The notes: a model not told the origin generated them from the sequence alone. A stretch of DNA of 25,118 bases from an uncultured Porphyromonadaceae bacterium (GCA_900541555.1 UQKE01000032.1:1-25118); one strand, 5' to 3'; counted from the stretch's first letter, positions 1 through 8,464 are shown. Program-made: numbers and translations.

Positions 1-46
1 ATAAGAAAAATGAATAAATTCTTTTTCTTCTGCACTCACCTTTCGT

Positions 47-54
47 TATCTTTG
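47..54 (+). promoter_or_regulatory. -7 promoter element for the DUF4923 pair
   Basis: TATCTTTG matches the Bacteroidota -7 consensus TAnnTTTG and sits 17 bp before the ATG at 72. The -33 position (about 23-26) is TTTT, a partial match to TTTG. The element predicts a very short leader starting near position 58-62. Confidence 0.45.
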
Positions 55-71
55 TAAAAAGTTTAAACATA

Positions 72-710
72 ATGAAAAACAGATTTTTATTTTTGTGTAT
101 TGCATTCGTACTTTATGCAGGCACAGCAAAAGCCGATTCGTTGAAAGACTTGTTGGGCGGCGATTTAGGCAATCTCGGAAATGCGCTCGGCAATATGGCG
201 CAAGAGACCATCGCCCAAAATAAAGACTTGAAAATCTCCGATATTGAAGGCACTTGGATTGCATCCGGACCTGCCGTTTCCCTCAAATCAGAAAACATGC
301 TGGAACAAGCAGGAGGCGCAGCCATCGCCGGAATTGCCGAAAACAAAATCATGCCTTATTATGAAAAACTCGGCATCGACGGATCGCAAATCGTTTTCGA
401 CGCCGATGGGAAGTTCACTCTAACCATAAAAAAACTTCCCGTTAAAGGCACAATTTCCAAACAAGACGACGGAACGTTCAAAATGGAATTTTTATCAGGC
501 ATAGGCTCCATCGCCGAAAACTTGCGCACCATGAACGCCTATCTCCAAAAAACGAGCAACTCTTTGTCGCTCACTGTCGATGCAAAAAAACTTCTCGACA
601 TCGTAGAAAAAGTTGCCAGCAAAGCCGATTCCTCCATCATCGGAACTGCAACAAAGCTTCTCGATTCCTACGATCAAGTTTGCATCGGATTGAAATTGCA
701 AAAACAATAA
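72..710 (+). CDS. DUF4923 family secreted protein (first of two paralogs)
   Basis: The 212-residue product has a clear signal peptide (Lys/Arg start, hydrophobic FLFLCIAFVLY, cleavage likely after AKA near residue 22), so it should be exported to the periplasm or outer surface. A Gly/Leu/Asn-rich linker follows, then the domain starting around DIEGTWIASGPAV and ending with SYDQVCIGLKLQKQ. I recognise this pattern as DUF4923, a Bacteroidetes-restricted family of about 200 residues without a known function. The next gene, 9 bp downstream, encodes a clear paralog sharing the GTW/GPAV, AGIAEN, PYYE and SYDxVCIG segments, so the two are probably cotranscribed. The start at 72 is chosen because it gives a complete signal peptide and lies just after a -7 box. 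No catalytic motif is visible. Confidence 0.85.
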   Translation: MKNRFLFLCIAFVLYAGTAKADSLKDLLGGDLGNLGNALGNMAQETIAQNKDLKISDIEGTWIASGPAVSLKSENMLEQAGGAAIAGIAENKIMPYYEKLGIDGSQIVFDADGKFTLTIKKLPVKGTISKQDDGTFKMEFLSGIGSIAENLRTMNAYLQKTSNSLSLTVDAKKLLDIVEKVASKADSSIIGTATKLLDSYDQVCIGLKLQKQ

Positions 711-719
711 TCCTACGCA

Positions 720-1394
720 ATGAAAAAATTTCTCATACTTCTTGCCGTTGCCGGTTTGGCATGGGGCGGTTATTGGCTGTGGACAAACGACCGCCAAAAA
801 GTAGAAGAGTTTGTCGGCAAAGAAAATATCGACAAAGTGGAACAACGTATTGCCGATTTGAAAACCGGCATGGCGAGTTCCGATGCGGCTGAGGCTATCA
901 TCCCGACCGACACAGCAACAATATGGAAAGCCACAGGCCCTGCCGTATATCTGTATTCAGGGAATCCCTTGGGCAAACTCGGAGCAGGGACAATCGCAGG
1001 AATTGCCGAAAACCAGCTAATTCCTTACTACGAACAAATGGAATTGGAGGGGACAACCCTTTGCTTTTCCGATGAACAGAATTTTTTACTACACATAAAA
1101 GGCACTGATGTTCGCGGTTCGCTCAAAAAGAACAGCGACAGCTCTTACACGATGTCTTTAAATCCCACGGGCTTCACGTTACCCAAAGAATACACCTCGC
1201 AACGTGCATACATCCAACAAACAGAAAACACTTTGACATTGACTGTCGACGTGAAAAAATTGGCGGCGTTGGTGAAAGAAGTTGCCAATCAAGCCGATAA
1301 TGCCACGTTTGCGCTTGCCGTCAGATTGCTGCAATCATACGACAATGTTTGCATCGGATTTCATTTCGAAAAAGTTTCTGCTCCTTCGAAATAA
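720..1394 (+). CDS. DUF4923 family membrane-anchored protein (second paralog)
   Basis: This 224-residue protein is a diverged copy of the gene just upstream. It keeps the order of conserved segments (GPAVYLYS, AGIAEN, PYYEQ, LTLTVDVKKL, SYDNVCIGF). Its N-terminus differs: residues 3-20 form a single hydrophobic segment ending in GGYWLW with no obvious cleavage site, followed by a charged, probably helical stretch (about residues 23-48), so I infer a periplasm-facing domain held by an inner-membrane anchor instead of a released protein. The last 34 bp overlap, tail to tail, the 3' end of the convergent solute-binding-protein gene. Function is unknown; family assignment is by recognition of the DUF4923 pattern. 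Confidence 0.83.
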   Translation: MKKFLILLAVAGLAWGGYWLWTNDRQKVEEFVGKENIDKVEQRIADLKTGMASSDAAEAIIPTDTATIWKATGPAVYLYSGNPLGKLGAGTIAGIAENQLIPYYEQMELEGTTLCFSDEQNFLLHIKGTDVRGSLKKNSDSSYTMSLNPTGFTLPKEYTSQRAYIQQTENTLTLTVDVKKLAALVKEVANQADNATFALAVRLLQSYDNVCIGFHFEKVSAPSK

Positions 1395-2194
1395 CGGTCG
1401 TGGAGTTCCTTGTAGGCCGGTGTTTGCTTTATATCGAGAAGATACTTGTCCAAACTGTCGCGCAGCGGTTCATTGCCCTTTCGCAATATCCATGAATGGA
1501 ATTGATTGAAGCTCACAGCCGTGCCGGAATCGACATTCGGATATGCCGATGACAAGCGGCGGGCTGTCTGCTCGTCGACTGCGGCCAACTGTTCTGCACC
1601 CGAAGCGACAAGCAAAAACAATTGCTCATTGCTGCAATCCAATTCTTTCACATAAATCGAATCCCCTATTTCCCTCGACAAGCTATAAATACGCGATACG
1701 ACCGGAGAGCCTTTCGCCACGCAAACTGTTTTCCCGCCCAAATCAAGTTGCGTCGACACGCCTGTTTTGCCGGCTTCGCCTCGTCGTTGCACCAAAACAT
1801 GCTTATCTATAAAAACCGGTTCTGAAAACAAATACTTATCCTTAAATTCCGCCGTAGCCGGCATTTGCGCCGCCACGATGTCATACTCGCCATTATTCAA
1901 CCTTTCCAAACTCTCATCGATGGAAACGACGGGTTTAAACGTTACGACAATGCCTTCACGCTTTGCGATCAATCCCAACAAATCATGATTGAAGCCGCCA
2001 AGCGTGTCGTCATACATATAAAGCGACATCGGACCATACTCTATGGCCACATACAGCGTGTCGCCACGGTCGGGCGGAATCGGGCGTTGCCCCGCCCCGT
2101 CGCAATGCCGCAACGCTACCATTGCCGCAATTGCAGCAGCAAGCAACAGCACATAGACCGTCATTTTCGGCTTGAAAAGCATCGGAGTTTTCAT
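1361..2194 (-). CDS. Transporter substrate-binding domain protein (family 3 solute-binding type)
   Basis: The 277-residue product has an N-terminal hydrophobic segment (about residues 11-28) that is either an uncleaved anchor or a signal peptide, then a complete type II periplasmic binding fold of the family 3 kind. Typical segments are TLYVAIEYGPMSLY, GFNHDLLGLIAKREG, a LNNGEYDIVAAQMP block and the hinge FSEPVFIDKHVLV. These domains usually bind amino acids or small polar ligands. The same fold forms the N-terminal regulatory half of the MltF lytic transglycosylase, but no SLT domain follows here. No ABC permease or ATPase lies nearby, so a role in uptake cannot be claimed; it may be a sensor-like binding protein. 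It begins 14 bp after the porin stop and is probably cotranscribed with it. Confidence 0.82.
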   Translation of the reverse strand: MKTPMLFKPKMTVYVLLLAAAIAAMVALRHCDGAGQRPIPPDRGDTLYVAIEYGPMSLYMYDDTLGGFNHDLLGLIAKREGIVVTFKPVVSIDESLERLNNGEYDIVAAQMPATAEFKDKYLFSEPVFIDKHVLVQRRGEAGKTGVSTQLDLGGKTVCVAKGSPVVSRIYSLSREIGDSIYVKELDCSNEQLFLLVASGAEQLAAVDEQTARRLSSAYPNVDSGTAVSFNQFHSWILRKGNEPLRDSLDKYLLDIKQTPAYKELHDRYFEGAETFSK

Positions 2195-2208
2195 TTCAAA
2201 AAATTACA

Positions 2209-4173
2209 TCAATTTGCGAAATCGACTGAAACTCCCAATTGGAAACGGCTGGGATTCATCGGGTAATGGAGCGCGCCGAAATAATCGTTGCCCCCAAACA
2301 ATCCACGGTTGAAATGGGAATACATGACAAAAAAGCGCGTTTTGTATAGCTTCATGTCGGCATAGGCGTTCATAAACGGATAATTGCCCAATTTTTTCTC
2401 TTGCTGCGTATGGAATGCCATGGTGGCAGGCTGATAGGCCGGCGCATAATACCGAGTATAGTAATTGCAATCCACGCCAAGATTCACATGCAACACGCGC
2501 GCTATCTTGAAACTGATAAACATGTTGGAATAAACCGCCAATTTCGGAAGCGGCAGCACCATTTCGTTGGATGAAGTTTGGTAGGTGATGGCATTATTCC
2601 AATTAAAAATTCCGAATTTCAGATTCTGACGCAAAGTCATCGACAGCACTTGGATGTTGCCGCCTTCCTGCGTCGGGAGCGCATCGTTGTTGAAGTACAC
2701 GTAATTCTGCAAATTTTCCACACCGGCATAAAAATTAGTGCCGGTATGCGGAATGTCGATATTTCCACCTATGCGCAATCGACGGATTTTTCCGAAATCA
2801 TTTTTCCATGCAAAATGATTGGATATATAGTTTTTCAGCAAGAAAGGCGTTTCCGTGTTCTTAAAAAAGCCCTCCCCCGTGATTCGCACCGTGTCGCCCA
2901 ACAGCCGGAATTTGGTTGAAATCTGCCCGGACACATCCACGTCGCCTGCCACAGGGCCAATCAATCCGAATTGAGCTGTTGCCGAATAGGTCAGTATCGA
3001 GCCGCGCTGTTTCGTCAATTGGCCTCCTACCCAAAGCAAATTTTCCGTCGTGACCGGCTCTATCGTGAAATTCGGAAATGGAGTCAATCCTTCCGGCTTG
3101 TAAGCCGAAACAAGCATTGTGTCGGTTGTTTGCGTATACCGCCGTATTTCATGCGTCACATAGGCGGAAATGCCAAATTTCGCATATTTGTTGAATCCTT
3201 CAAGAAGATCGATTCCAAGCGTGTTTTTTATTCGCCAATACCGTGTTTCGTCTTCCGTGCCGGTAGTCGACAAATAATTGTTTTGGAAAAAATTGGCATC
3301 GTCCGTAGCCGATTCGTTGATGAATTTATGCGAATTTTTCTTGTAATCGAACGACCAGATGAAGCTCGACACCGGAATATAGGTTTTCACGACAGTCGTG
3401 TCGTTGACTCTCTCTTCATGGTAATATCCCACCTTATAACGATGATTCATGAAAAACTGCGCTCCTTTCACACGCGAAAAAGCCGACGACAAATTCACCG
3501 GTATCGCTTTCGCGTCGATCGACGATTCCCCGCCTTGCAATTGAGCAGGATCAATGATATAAAGATCGTCGGTAATGCCGCCATTCTCCATGTTGACGGA
3601 ATTATAGCTGCTAAATGATGTCTGCAATTCGTAGCGGTCGCCGGTGTAGGAGCCGGAAAATCCCCAAGTGAAATTTTTTGCTGCCTGCCTGTCGTAACCG
3701 CCTTTCGAATACAAATAGTCGAGCATCGCGCCTATCTGTATCTTCTTTCCCGCATTGCCGGAAAATGTGCCTTTCAAGCGATCCTGTCCCGATTCGCGTC
3801 CGCCGCCCCAGCTGTAAGAAAGCAGCGTCATCGGTATCCGTGTATTGTAGTATCGCTCTTTTTCAGCAGCATGCAACCATGGATCCAACACATCGGCAAA
3901 TATGAATTCGGAACGTTCTTTTCGTTCAAAAAATATCTGATTCTCGCCGGAAGTGCCATAATTGCCGGTCGTGGCATACGCATCGCTTGTCAGCGACGGA
4001 ATGAATTGCCGATGATAATTATAGAGAAGCGTGTCGATTGTCGAAGGTGTGCGCAATCCGAGCGGCTGCGTCGCAATCCATGCATACGACGGTTCCAACG
4101 TCTGTTTCTTTGCCGCAGAAACGCCGAACGCCGACACGGCAATCAAGACACAAATTAGAAAATATCTTCTCAT
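2209..4173 (-). CDS. Putative porin, Porin_10 family outer membrane beta-barrel
   Basis: A 654-residue protein with a signal peptide (MRRYFLICVLIAVSAFGVSA, cleavage near residue 20) and then long alternating hydrophobic/polar stretches rich in Tyr, Phe, Asn and Gly, as expected for a beta-barrel. The early region (WIATQPLGLRTPSTIDTLLYNYHRQ) and the overall length match the putative porin family Porin_10 of Bacteroidetes. The C-terminus ends RFQLGVSVDFAN, compatible with a last barrel strand. It should sit in the outer membrane; the solute that passes is unknown. The solute-binding-protein gene follows after 14 bp, a plausible outer-membrane plus periplasmic pair. Confidence 0.85.
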   Translation of the reverse strand: MRRYFLICVLIAVSAFGVSAAKKQTLEPSYAWIATQPLGLRTPSTIDTLLYNYHRQFIPSLTSDAYATTGNYGTSGENQIFFERKERSEFIFADVLDPWLHAAEKERYYNTRIPMTLLSYSWGGGRESGQDRLKGTFSGNAGKKIQIGAMLDYLYSKGGYDRQAAKNFTWGFSGSYTGDRYELQTSFSSYNSVNMENGGITDDLYIIDPAQLQGGESSIDAKAIPVNLSSAFSRVKGAQFFMNHRYKVGYYHEERVNDTTVVKTYIPVSSFIWSFDYKKNSHKFINESATDDANFFQNNYLSTTGTEDETRYWRIKNTLGIDLLEGFNKYAKFGISAYVTHEIRRYTQTTDTMLVSAYKPEGLTPFPNFTIEPVTTENLLWVGGQLTKQRGSILTYSATAQFGLIGPVAGDVDVSGQISTKFRLLGDTVRITGEGFFKNTETPFLLKNYISNHFAWKNDFGKIRRLRIGGNIDIPHTGTNFYAGVENLQNYVYFNNDALPTQEGGNIQVLSMTLRQNLKFGIFNWNNAITYQTSSNEMVLPLPKLAVYSNMFISFKIARVLHVNLGVDCNYYTRYYAPAYQPATMAFHTQQEKKLGNYPFMNAYADMKLYKTRFFVMYSHFNRGLFGGNDYFGALHYPMNPSRFQLGVSVDFAN

Positions 4174-4192
4174 TCCTTGCTAAATGACGGTG

Positions 4193-4200
4193 CAAATTTA
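4193..4200 (-). promoter_or_regulatory. -7 promoter element for the porin gene
   Basis: On the minus strand this reads TAAATTTG, a full match to TAnnTTTG, 19 bp before the porin ATG. No clear TTTG is present 19-21 bp further upstream, so the promoter is only partly supported. Confidence 0.35.
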
Positions 4201-4268
4201 AAGAAACATCCGTGATTTTCTTTCATCTCTACCGAATTATGCTACAAAAGCACGCCATAATTCGTCTG

Positions 4269-5453
4269 TCAATGTGTTGCCTGCCACCATGCCGTCGCTG
4301 TTTTCTCGGACGCAAGCGAGTTGACGCTCGGATCCGACACCGATATGCCCGAACAAGTCGACAACTTTTCATAGCCGGTCGAGCTGGTATAGTAATTAGG
4401 CGTATGCACTTCGTAAGGCACTGCCGCCGACAATTGCAATTGGATGGCAGCACTCAGAGTCGCGTCGGATGCACACAATTTGGCGGCATAATCGCCCAAA
4501 TCGAAAAACACGGGCGGCGAAAAGCAATCCAGCGATTGTACGTCGGCAATCTGTTCCGATGTCAATTCATAACGAAGATTCGCCGTTTTCATCAATGCCG
4601 CCAATTCGTCAAGCTCGCGGCAATCGATCACGGCCAATGTGCCGCATGGAACGGGATAGGACGTATAGAAATCTATAAATTCGTCGCACACGGCATTCAA
4701 ATCGGCATCGCCCAGCAGATGAGGACCGACACGGTCGTAAGGCAATCCGAATGCCATTATTTCGCAAGGAGAAGCGACAATCCGGTCAGTAGCTTCGCGC
4801 AAATCGTAAGCCGCCTCGACCGACGACATATAGCAATCGTCGAACAGGATGAAATCAAAATGCAATCCTGCAAGCGATATGCCGTAAGCGAATTCCGCCA
4901 CGTCGATTTGATGGGCGGATTCAAGTCCGCCAAAATATCGGGTTGGCATTCCTGCGGCATGGGGCATTTGCCTCAACATGCGTTGCTTGACGGTTTCCGT
5001 GCTCCGGTCCACCGGAATCCAACCCATGCCGTGGCTGCCAATTGTCATCGAATACGAGCGAGCCGGAGCAAACGACTTTACATCTAAAAAAATCAATGCC
5101 ACTCCCTCGGCTGTGGTTGTTTCCGGATTATGATAAGTTTTCAATGTTTCCCGACGGATTTGCCCGTTTTCGCACACGATTTCAAACAGCGAGGCCGTTG
5201 TCTCCGAATCAGCAAAATAAACCACAATCCGCTGCCCCGACATGTCGACAGATTTTGCAGACTTTTCCATGTCCGATATATTGCGCTCAAAATAAGGAGT
5301 AAGATCCTCTGCCCACGGAAAATACATAAATAGCGTATTTTCCGCCACCGGCATGACGCGAGGCTCATCCGCTTCATTGCATGCCGACAAGCAAAGCAAC
5401 ACGCAAAGCACCGCCACCCGACCCATTTTCCTTATCAAGCTACTACAATTCAT
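4269..5453 (-). CDS. Clostripain-family (peptidase C11) lipoprotein
   Basis: The 394-residue product begins with a lipoprotein signal peptide: hydrophobic VAVLCVLLCLSAC with the lipidated Cys at residue 25. The mature part carries the two hallmarks of the clostripain family: the His motif GSHGMGW (His141) preceded by a hydrophobic strand, and the Cys motif FDDCYMSSVE (Cys207). Members are cysteine proteases that often cut after Arg or Lys and, in gut Bacteroidales, are often surface or periplasmic lipoproteins. The gene stands alone, with its own leader and no partner, so the substrate is not predictable. The start at 5453 gives a normal n-region; Met10 is a possible alternative start that would still keep the lipobox. 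Confidence 0.88.
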   Translation of the reverse strand: MNCSSLIRKMGRVAVLCVLLCLSACNEADEPRVMPVAENTLFMYFPWAEDLTPYFERNISDMEKSAKSVDMSGQRIVVYFADSETTASLFEIVCENGQIRRETLKTYHNPETTTAEGVALIFLDVKSFAPARSYSMTIGSHGMGWIPVDRSTETVKQRMLRQMPHAAGMPTRYFGGLESAHQIDVAEFAYGISLAGLHFDFILFDDCYMSSVEAAYDLREATDRIVASPCEIMAFGLPYDRVGPHLLGDADLNAVCDEFIDFYTSYPVPCGTLAVIDCRELDELAALMKTANLRYELTSEQIADVQSLDCFSPPVFFDLGDYAAKLCASDATLSAAIQLQLSAAVPYEVHTPNYYTSSTGYEKLSTCSGISVSDPSVNSLASEKTATAWWQATH

Positions 5454-5475
5454 TCGACAAAATCAACAAACACAA

Positions 5476-5483
5476 CAAAGTTA
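5476..5483 (-). promoter_or_regulatory. -7 promoter element for the C11 protease gene
   Basis: The minus strand reads TAACTTTG, a full TAnnTTTG match, 22 bp before the ATG at 5453. The -33 region is AT-rich without a clear TTTG. The remaining sequence up to 5724 holds only the terminator at 5660-5696 and AT-rich DNA in which I see no gene. Confidence 0.4.
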
Positions 5484-5659
5484 TTGAGAAATTTAAAAAA
5501 CACCTTTTTTTAACACTCAAAATTCATTTTTACATGAGCTTTTTCTTTTTATTGTGCCACTTCACATCCACAAAACATCAAACGATTGCATTGACTCAAA
5601 GAAATATTCGCCACTCTTAGAACGACTTCGCTGTCAATTCACAGTGGGACAACATCATG

Positions 5660-5696
5660 AAAAAATGCCGGAAACGTCTACACGACGCCTCCGGCA
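5660..5696 (-). terminator. Rho-independent terminator of the oadA gene
   Basis: On the minus strand, 28 bp after the oadA stop, TGCCGGA (5696-5690) pairs perfectly with TCCGGCA (5672-5666), and a run of six T follows. Inside the loop GCGTC and GACGT can extend the stem with one G-T pair. The run of T lies only on the minus-strand side, so termination is directional. Confidence 0.82.
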
Positions 5697-5724
5697 CCTC
5701 TCATGAAACCATTATTGCATCCTT

Positions 5725-7584
5725 TTATTCTTCAAATTCAATAAGCGGAGCATCCGTACCGACAACATCGTCGACGGCAACAAACACACGTTTCACTACG
5801 GAATCTTTCTCCGCAGTCAATTCGTTCTCCATCTTCATTGCTTCATAAACAACCAGCAAGTCGCCCTTTTTGACACTGTCGCCGGCCTTTACGCACACTT
5901 TTATGACCTTGCCGCCCATCGGAGCGCGCTCTACCGGACCGGTAATCGGCTGGTCGTCGGCCTTCGGTGCTTCTGCTTTTGCAGGTTCCGGTTCAACTGC
6001 CTTATGTTCGGACTCGCGACGTTTGCGGAGGAATCCGTTTGCGACAGACGGAAGCAATTGCAACAACAGATATTCTTGATCGTTTTCAGCGAGACGACAT
6101 CCGCCAAGTTCCGGAATAGTCGGATTTTCCGGAGCTTTGTAGCTCGACACATCATAAGGATGCTCTATCGGGCTGCCTGTGATTTTCTCTCTAAACTCCG
6201 GTGTGACGGCAACCGGCGTTTTTCCATATTCGCCCTTAATAAGCGCGATAAACTGATTCGATTTGTTGGTATAGTCCGGATTGCCTTTTTTCCGGTCGAG
6301 TGCAAGGCTCACCGCTTGGCTGCCGACGATTTGGCTTGTCGGAGTGACCAACGGCACCAAACCCGCATCGCGACGCACTTTCGGAATCAAGCGCATTGCC
6401 TCGTCGAGCACATCTTCCGAATTGAGCGCTTTCAATTGAGCCACCATATTGGAATACATGCCGCCCGGCACTTCCGCTTCTTTCACGAGCAAATTGGGCT
6501 TCGGGAATTTGAAATATGCCTCAATTGCATGGCAAGCGTCGAGCAACGCATCTTCGTCGCCGGCGCGAGCTGCTGCCACCGCCTTGTCGAACAATGCTTC
6601 GACTTCCGCCGGAAGCGTGTCGGCCAACGGGTCGAAGTCGATCGGGAAATTATTTTTATGCAAATCGAAATCGGCAAGATCTTGACGCACAGCCTTCAAT
6701 TCTTTCCGAATTTTGCCGACTGCTTCCATATTGACTTCCACTTCGATGTCCATGCGTTTTGCGAACAAGTATACCAATTCGATTGCCGGCGCAGCCGAAC
6801 CGCCGCCGAAATACCAAATGTTGGTATCGACAATGTCCACTCCGTTCAGCATGGCCATGACTACGGATGCCAATCCATAACCCGGCGTGCAATGCGTGTG
6901 GAAATCCACGGGAACGCTCACGGCAGCTTTCAATTTCGAAATAAGCGATGCCGCGCGCATCGGGCTTACCAAGCCTGCCATATCTTTCAGCGTGATGATT
7001 TTCGCGCCATAGGCTTCCATTCCTTTTGCCTTCTCAACGAAATATTCATCGGTGAAGATTTTTTCTGCAACAGGGGCTTTCTTTCCGAACAATTTGGCGA
7101 AAAAGCCGGTCGGAGCAGGAGTTTCGTCTTTGGGGTCGACCGTATAGCAAACTGCGCCATCGGCAATGCCGCCCATTTCGTTTATCAACTTTATGGATTC
7201 TTTCACATTGTCCAAATCGTTCAACGCGTCGAAAATACGCATGATGTTCAGACCGTTCTTGATGGCTTCGCGATAAAATCCTTCAAGAACAGATGTCGGA
7301 TAAGGCACGTATCCAAACAAATTGCGTCCACGCGACAACGCTGTCAATTTCGACACGCCGCCCATCGCGTCGCTAATCGTTTTAAGGCGCACCCACGGAT
7401 CCTCGCCCAAATAGCGCATCACGGAATCGGGCACCGCGCCGCCCCAAACTTCCATGGCATAAAAACCGGCATCTTTATACAAAGGAAGCAACTTATCAAT
7501 GCTTTCCTGTTTCATTCTGGTAGCGAACAACGATTGTTGCCCGTCGCGAAGAGTTAGATCTCTCACTTTCAGACTACGACTCAT
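5725..7584 (-). CDS. oadA: Biotin-dependent carboxyltransferase (oxaloacetate decarboxylase alpha / pyruvate carboxylase subunit B type)
   Basis: The 619-residue protein has the full domain order of this family. An N-terminal HMGL-like TIM barrel opens with RDLTLRDGQQS. The barrel holds the active-site lysine in ITLKDMAGL (Lys200) and metal-binding histidines in DFHTHCTPG (His229, His231). A conserved carboxylase (PYC_OADA) domain follows, then an Ala/Pro/Lys-rich linker (about residues 520-545), then a biotinyl domain with EAMKME, the biotinylated lysine being Lys584. It transfers carboxyl between oxaloacetate/pyruvate and biotin. An insert with KKAPVAEKIF lies around residues 152-178, before the active-site lysine. 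No oadB, oadG or biotin carboxylase gene is next to it, so decarboxylase and pyruvate carboxylase roles cannot be separated here. Confidence 0.9.
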   Translation of the reverse strand: MSRSLKVRDLTLRDGQQSLFATRMKQESIDKLLPLYKDAGFYAMEVWGGAVPDSVMRYLGEDPWVRLKTISDAMGGVSKLTALSRGRNLFGYVPYPTSVLEGFYREAIKNGLNIMRIFDALNDLDNVKESIKLINEMGGIADGAVCYTVDPKDETPAPTGFFAKLFGKKAPVAEKIFTDEYFVEKAKGMEAYGAKIITLKDMAGLVSPMRAASLISKLKAAVSVPVDFHTHCTPGYGLASVVMAMLNGVDIVDTNIWYFGGGSAAPAIELVYLFAKRMDIEVEVNMEAVGKIRKELKAVRQDLADFDLHKNNFPIDFDPLADTLPAEVEALFDKAVAAARAGDEDALLDACHAIEAYFKFPKPNLLVKEAEVPGGMYSNMVAQLKALNSEDVLDEAMRLIPKVRRDAGLVPLVTPTSQIVGSQAVSLALDRKKGNPDYTNKSNQFIALIKGEYGKTPVAVTPEFREKITGSPIEHPYDVSSYKAPENPTIPELGGCRLAENDQEYLLLQLLPSVANGFLRKRRESEHKAVEPEPAKAEAPKADDQPITGPVERAPMGGKVIKVCVKAGDSVKKGDLLVVYEAMKMENELTAEKDSVVKRVFVAVDDVVGTDAPLIEFEE

Positions 7585-7621
7585 AGCTTCATATATTAGA
7601 TTGATTAATGAAATATTTCTG

Positions 7622-7652
7622 CAAATATAGTAAAAGTCGAATGCAAAACAAA
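7622..7652 (-). promoter_or_regulatory. Promoter of oadA, with the -33 box inside an inverted repeat
   Basis: The minus strand carries TTTG (7652-7649), a 19-bp spacer and TATATTTG (7629-7622), both full consensus matches. The -33 box lies inside an inverted repeat: GCAAAA at 7643-7648 pairs with TTTTGC at 7667-7672, and inner AAAA (7650-7653) with TTTT (7662-7665). The first 39 bp are about 80 percent identical to the promoter at 18351-18381 in front of the DUF3791 module. Confidence 0.7.
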
Positions 7653-7787
7653 AAAACTTGCTTTTATTTTGCTTTGTCGAAATTCACCCCGATAATTTCT
7701 ATGAAAAGATTCAAAATTAATGTAAATGGCACACCATAATTGTGCTTATGCTCACCCTCAAACCTTCTATGTTAGAATTTCAAATTT

Positions 7788-7803
7788 CAAAAAGTACTTT
7801 TTG
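7788..7803. repeat. 16-bp perfect palindrome beside the antitoxin stop
   Basis: CAAAAAGT followed directly by ACTTTTTG is a perfect palindrome two bases beyond the end of the higA-like gene. As RNA it could form only a weak A-U stem; it could also be a protein-binding site or a poor terminator. Function is not shown by the sequence. The rest of 7653-7787 is AT-rich without a visible gene. Confidence 0.5.
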
Positions 7804-7805
7804 TT

Positions 7806-8108
7806 TTAAATAAAAACGGGTGAAAATTCTATTCGCAAAGCATGCGCTATCCGCAAAAGACTGGACAACTGCATATCTGTTTCTCCACGTTCGATGCGAG
7901 CAATATAACTCCGTGCCGTCCCTGTTTTTTCAGCAAGCTCGCTTTGCGTCATCTTCAATTCCTTACGTCTGTCGCGCAAAATGACGCCATAATAATACGC
8001 ATGAGCTTTTTCTTCAAACATCCGGCGGCTATCGCTTCCCGGTACGCCATATTTCGACGACAATACCGTTTCTGCATTAATTAATTTATTTGTATCAATC
8101 TTCTTCAT
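7806..8108 (-). CDS. higA: XRE-family antitoxin, HigA-like
   Basis: The 100-residue protein has about 40 residues of variable N-terminus and then a helix-turn-helix of the Cro/C1 (XRE) type: ILRDRRKELKMTQSELAEKTG, then TARSYIARIERGETDMQLSSLLRIAHAL. Its start overlaps the 3' end of the toxin-like gene by 14 bp, so the order is toxin then antitoxin, as in higBA operons. By family knowledge the protein would bind and neutralise the toxin and repress the shared promoter. Which residues contact the toxin cannot be seen. The gene ends next to a 16-bp palindrome. Confidence 0.85.
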   Translation of the reverse strand: MKKIDTNKLINAETVLSSKYGVPGSDSRRMFEEKAHAYYYGVILRDRRKELKMTQSELAEKTGTARSYIARIERGETDMQLSSLLRIAHALRIEFSPVFI

Positions 8109-8460
8109 AACGAAGTTTGTTTAATATGTTTTCCGCTAATCTTATTTGCTTTTGATAATCCTTGGTCGACTTTTTCATAAATGCGTTTAACAGGATTATT
8201 TCTGTTGCTTGCATTACATTTTCGTTATCCATAGTAAACATTATCGTACGATATTCATTTCCACTTACAGCAACACGCATTTCATACAAAACCGTGTTCT
8301 CCAGATGCTTCACAAACTTTGTCGATATGACACGCTCTGTTTTGACTATTTCCAACACATAGTCAAATTTCACCTTGACCTTGTCTGGAAGTTCACTATA
8401 AAATTGTGCAAATTCGATAGTCCAATATACATTTCTTATGTACTTACCATTGCATTCCAC
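8095..8460 (-). CDS. higB: HigB/Gp49-like (RelE superfamily) mRNA interferase toxin
   Basis: The product of about 121 residues matches the phage Gp49-like/HigB toxin pattern: FAQFYSELPDKVKVKFDYVLEIV at the N-terminus, then KFVKHLENTVLYEMRV, a central beta segment EYRTIMFTMD and the typical end ILLNAFMKKSTKDYQKQIRLAENIL. Family members cut mRNA on the ribosome; its partner is the XRE protein just downstream, overlapping by 14 bp. No ATG lies in frame near the front. I chose GTG at 8460 because it is seven residues before the conserved region; a TTG at 8487 is possible but lies within the predicted promoter. The strong family match and the linked antitoxin make the call firm; the start is not. 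Confidence 0.82.
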   Translation of the reverse strand: MECNGKYIRNVYWTIEFAQFYSELPDKVKVKFDYVLEIVKTERVISTKFVKHLENTVLYEMRVAVSGNEYRTIMFTMDNENVMQATEIILLNAFMKKSTKDYQKQIRLAENILNKLRYEED

Positions 8461-8464
8461 ACCG

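Noticed and set aside
6004..7557. Long open frame on the plus strand opposite oadA (517 codons)
   Set aside because: It is antisense to a full-length, strongly conserved carboxyltransferase; the product is rich in His, Arg and Phe with no domain, as expected for a shadow frame.
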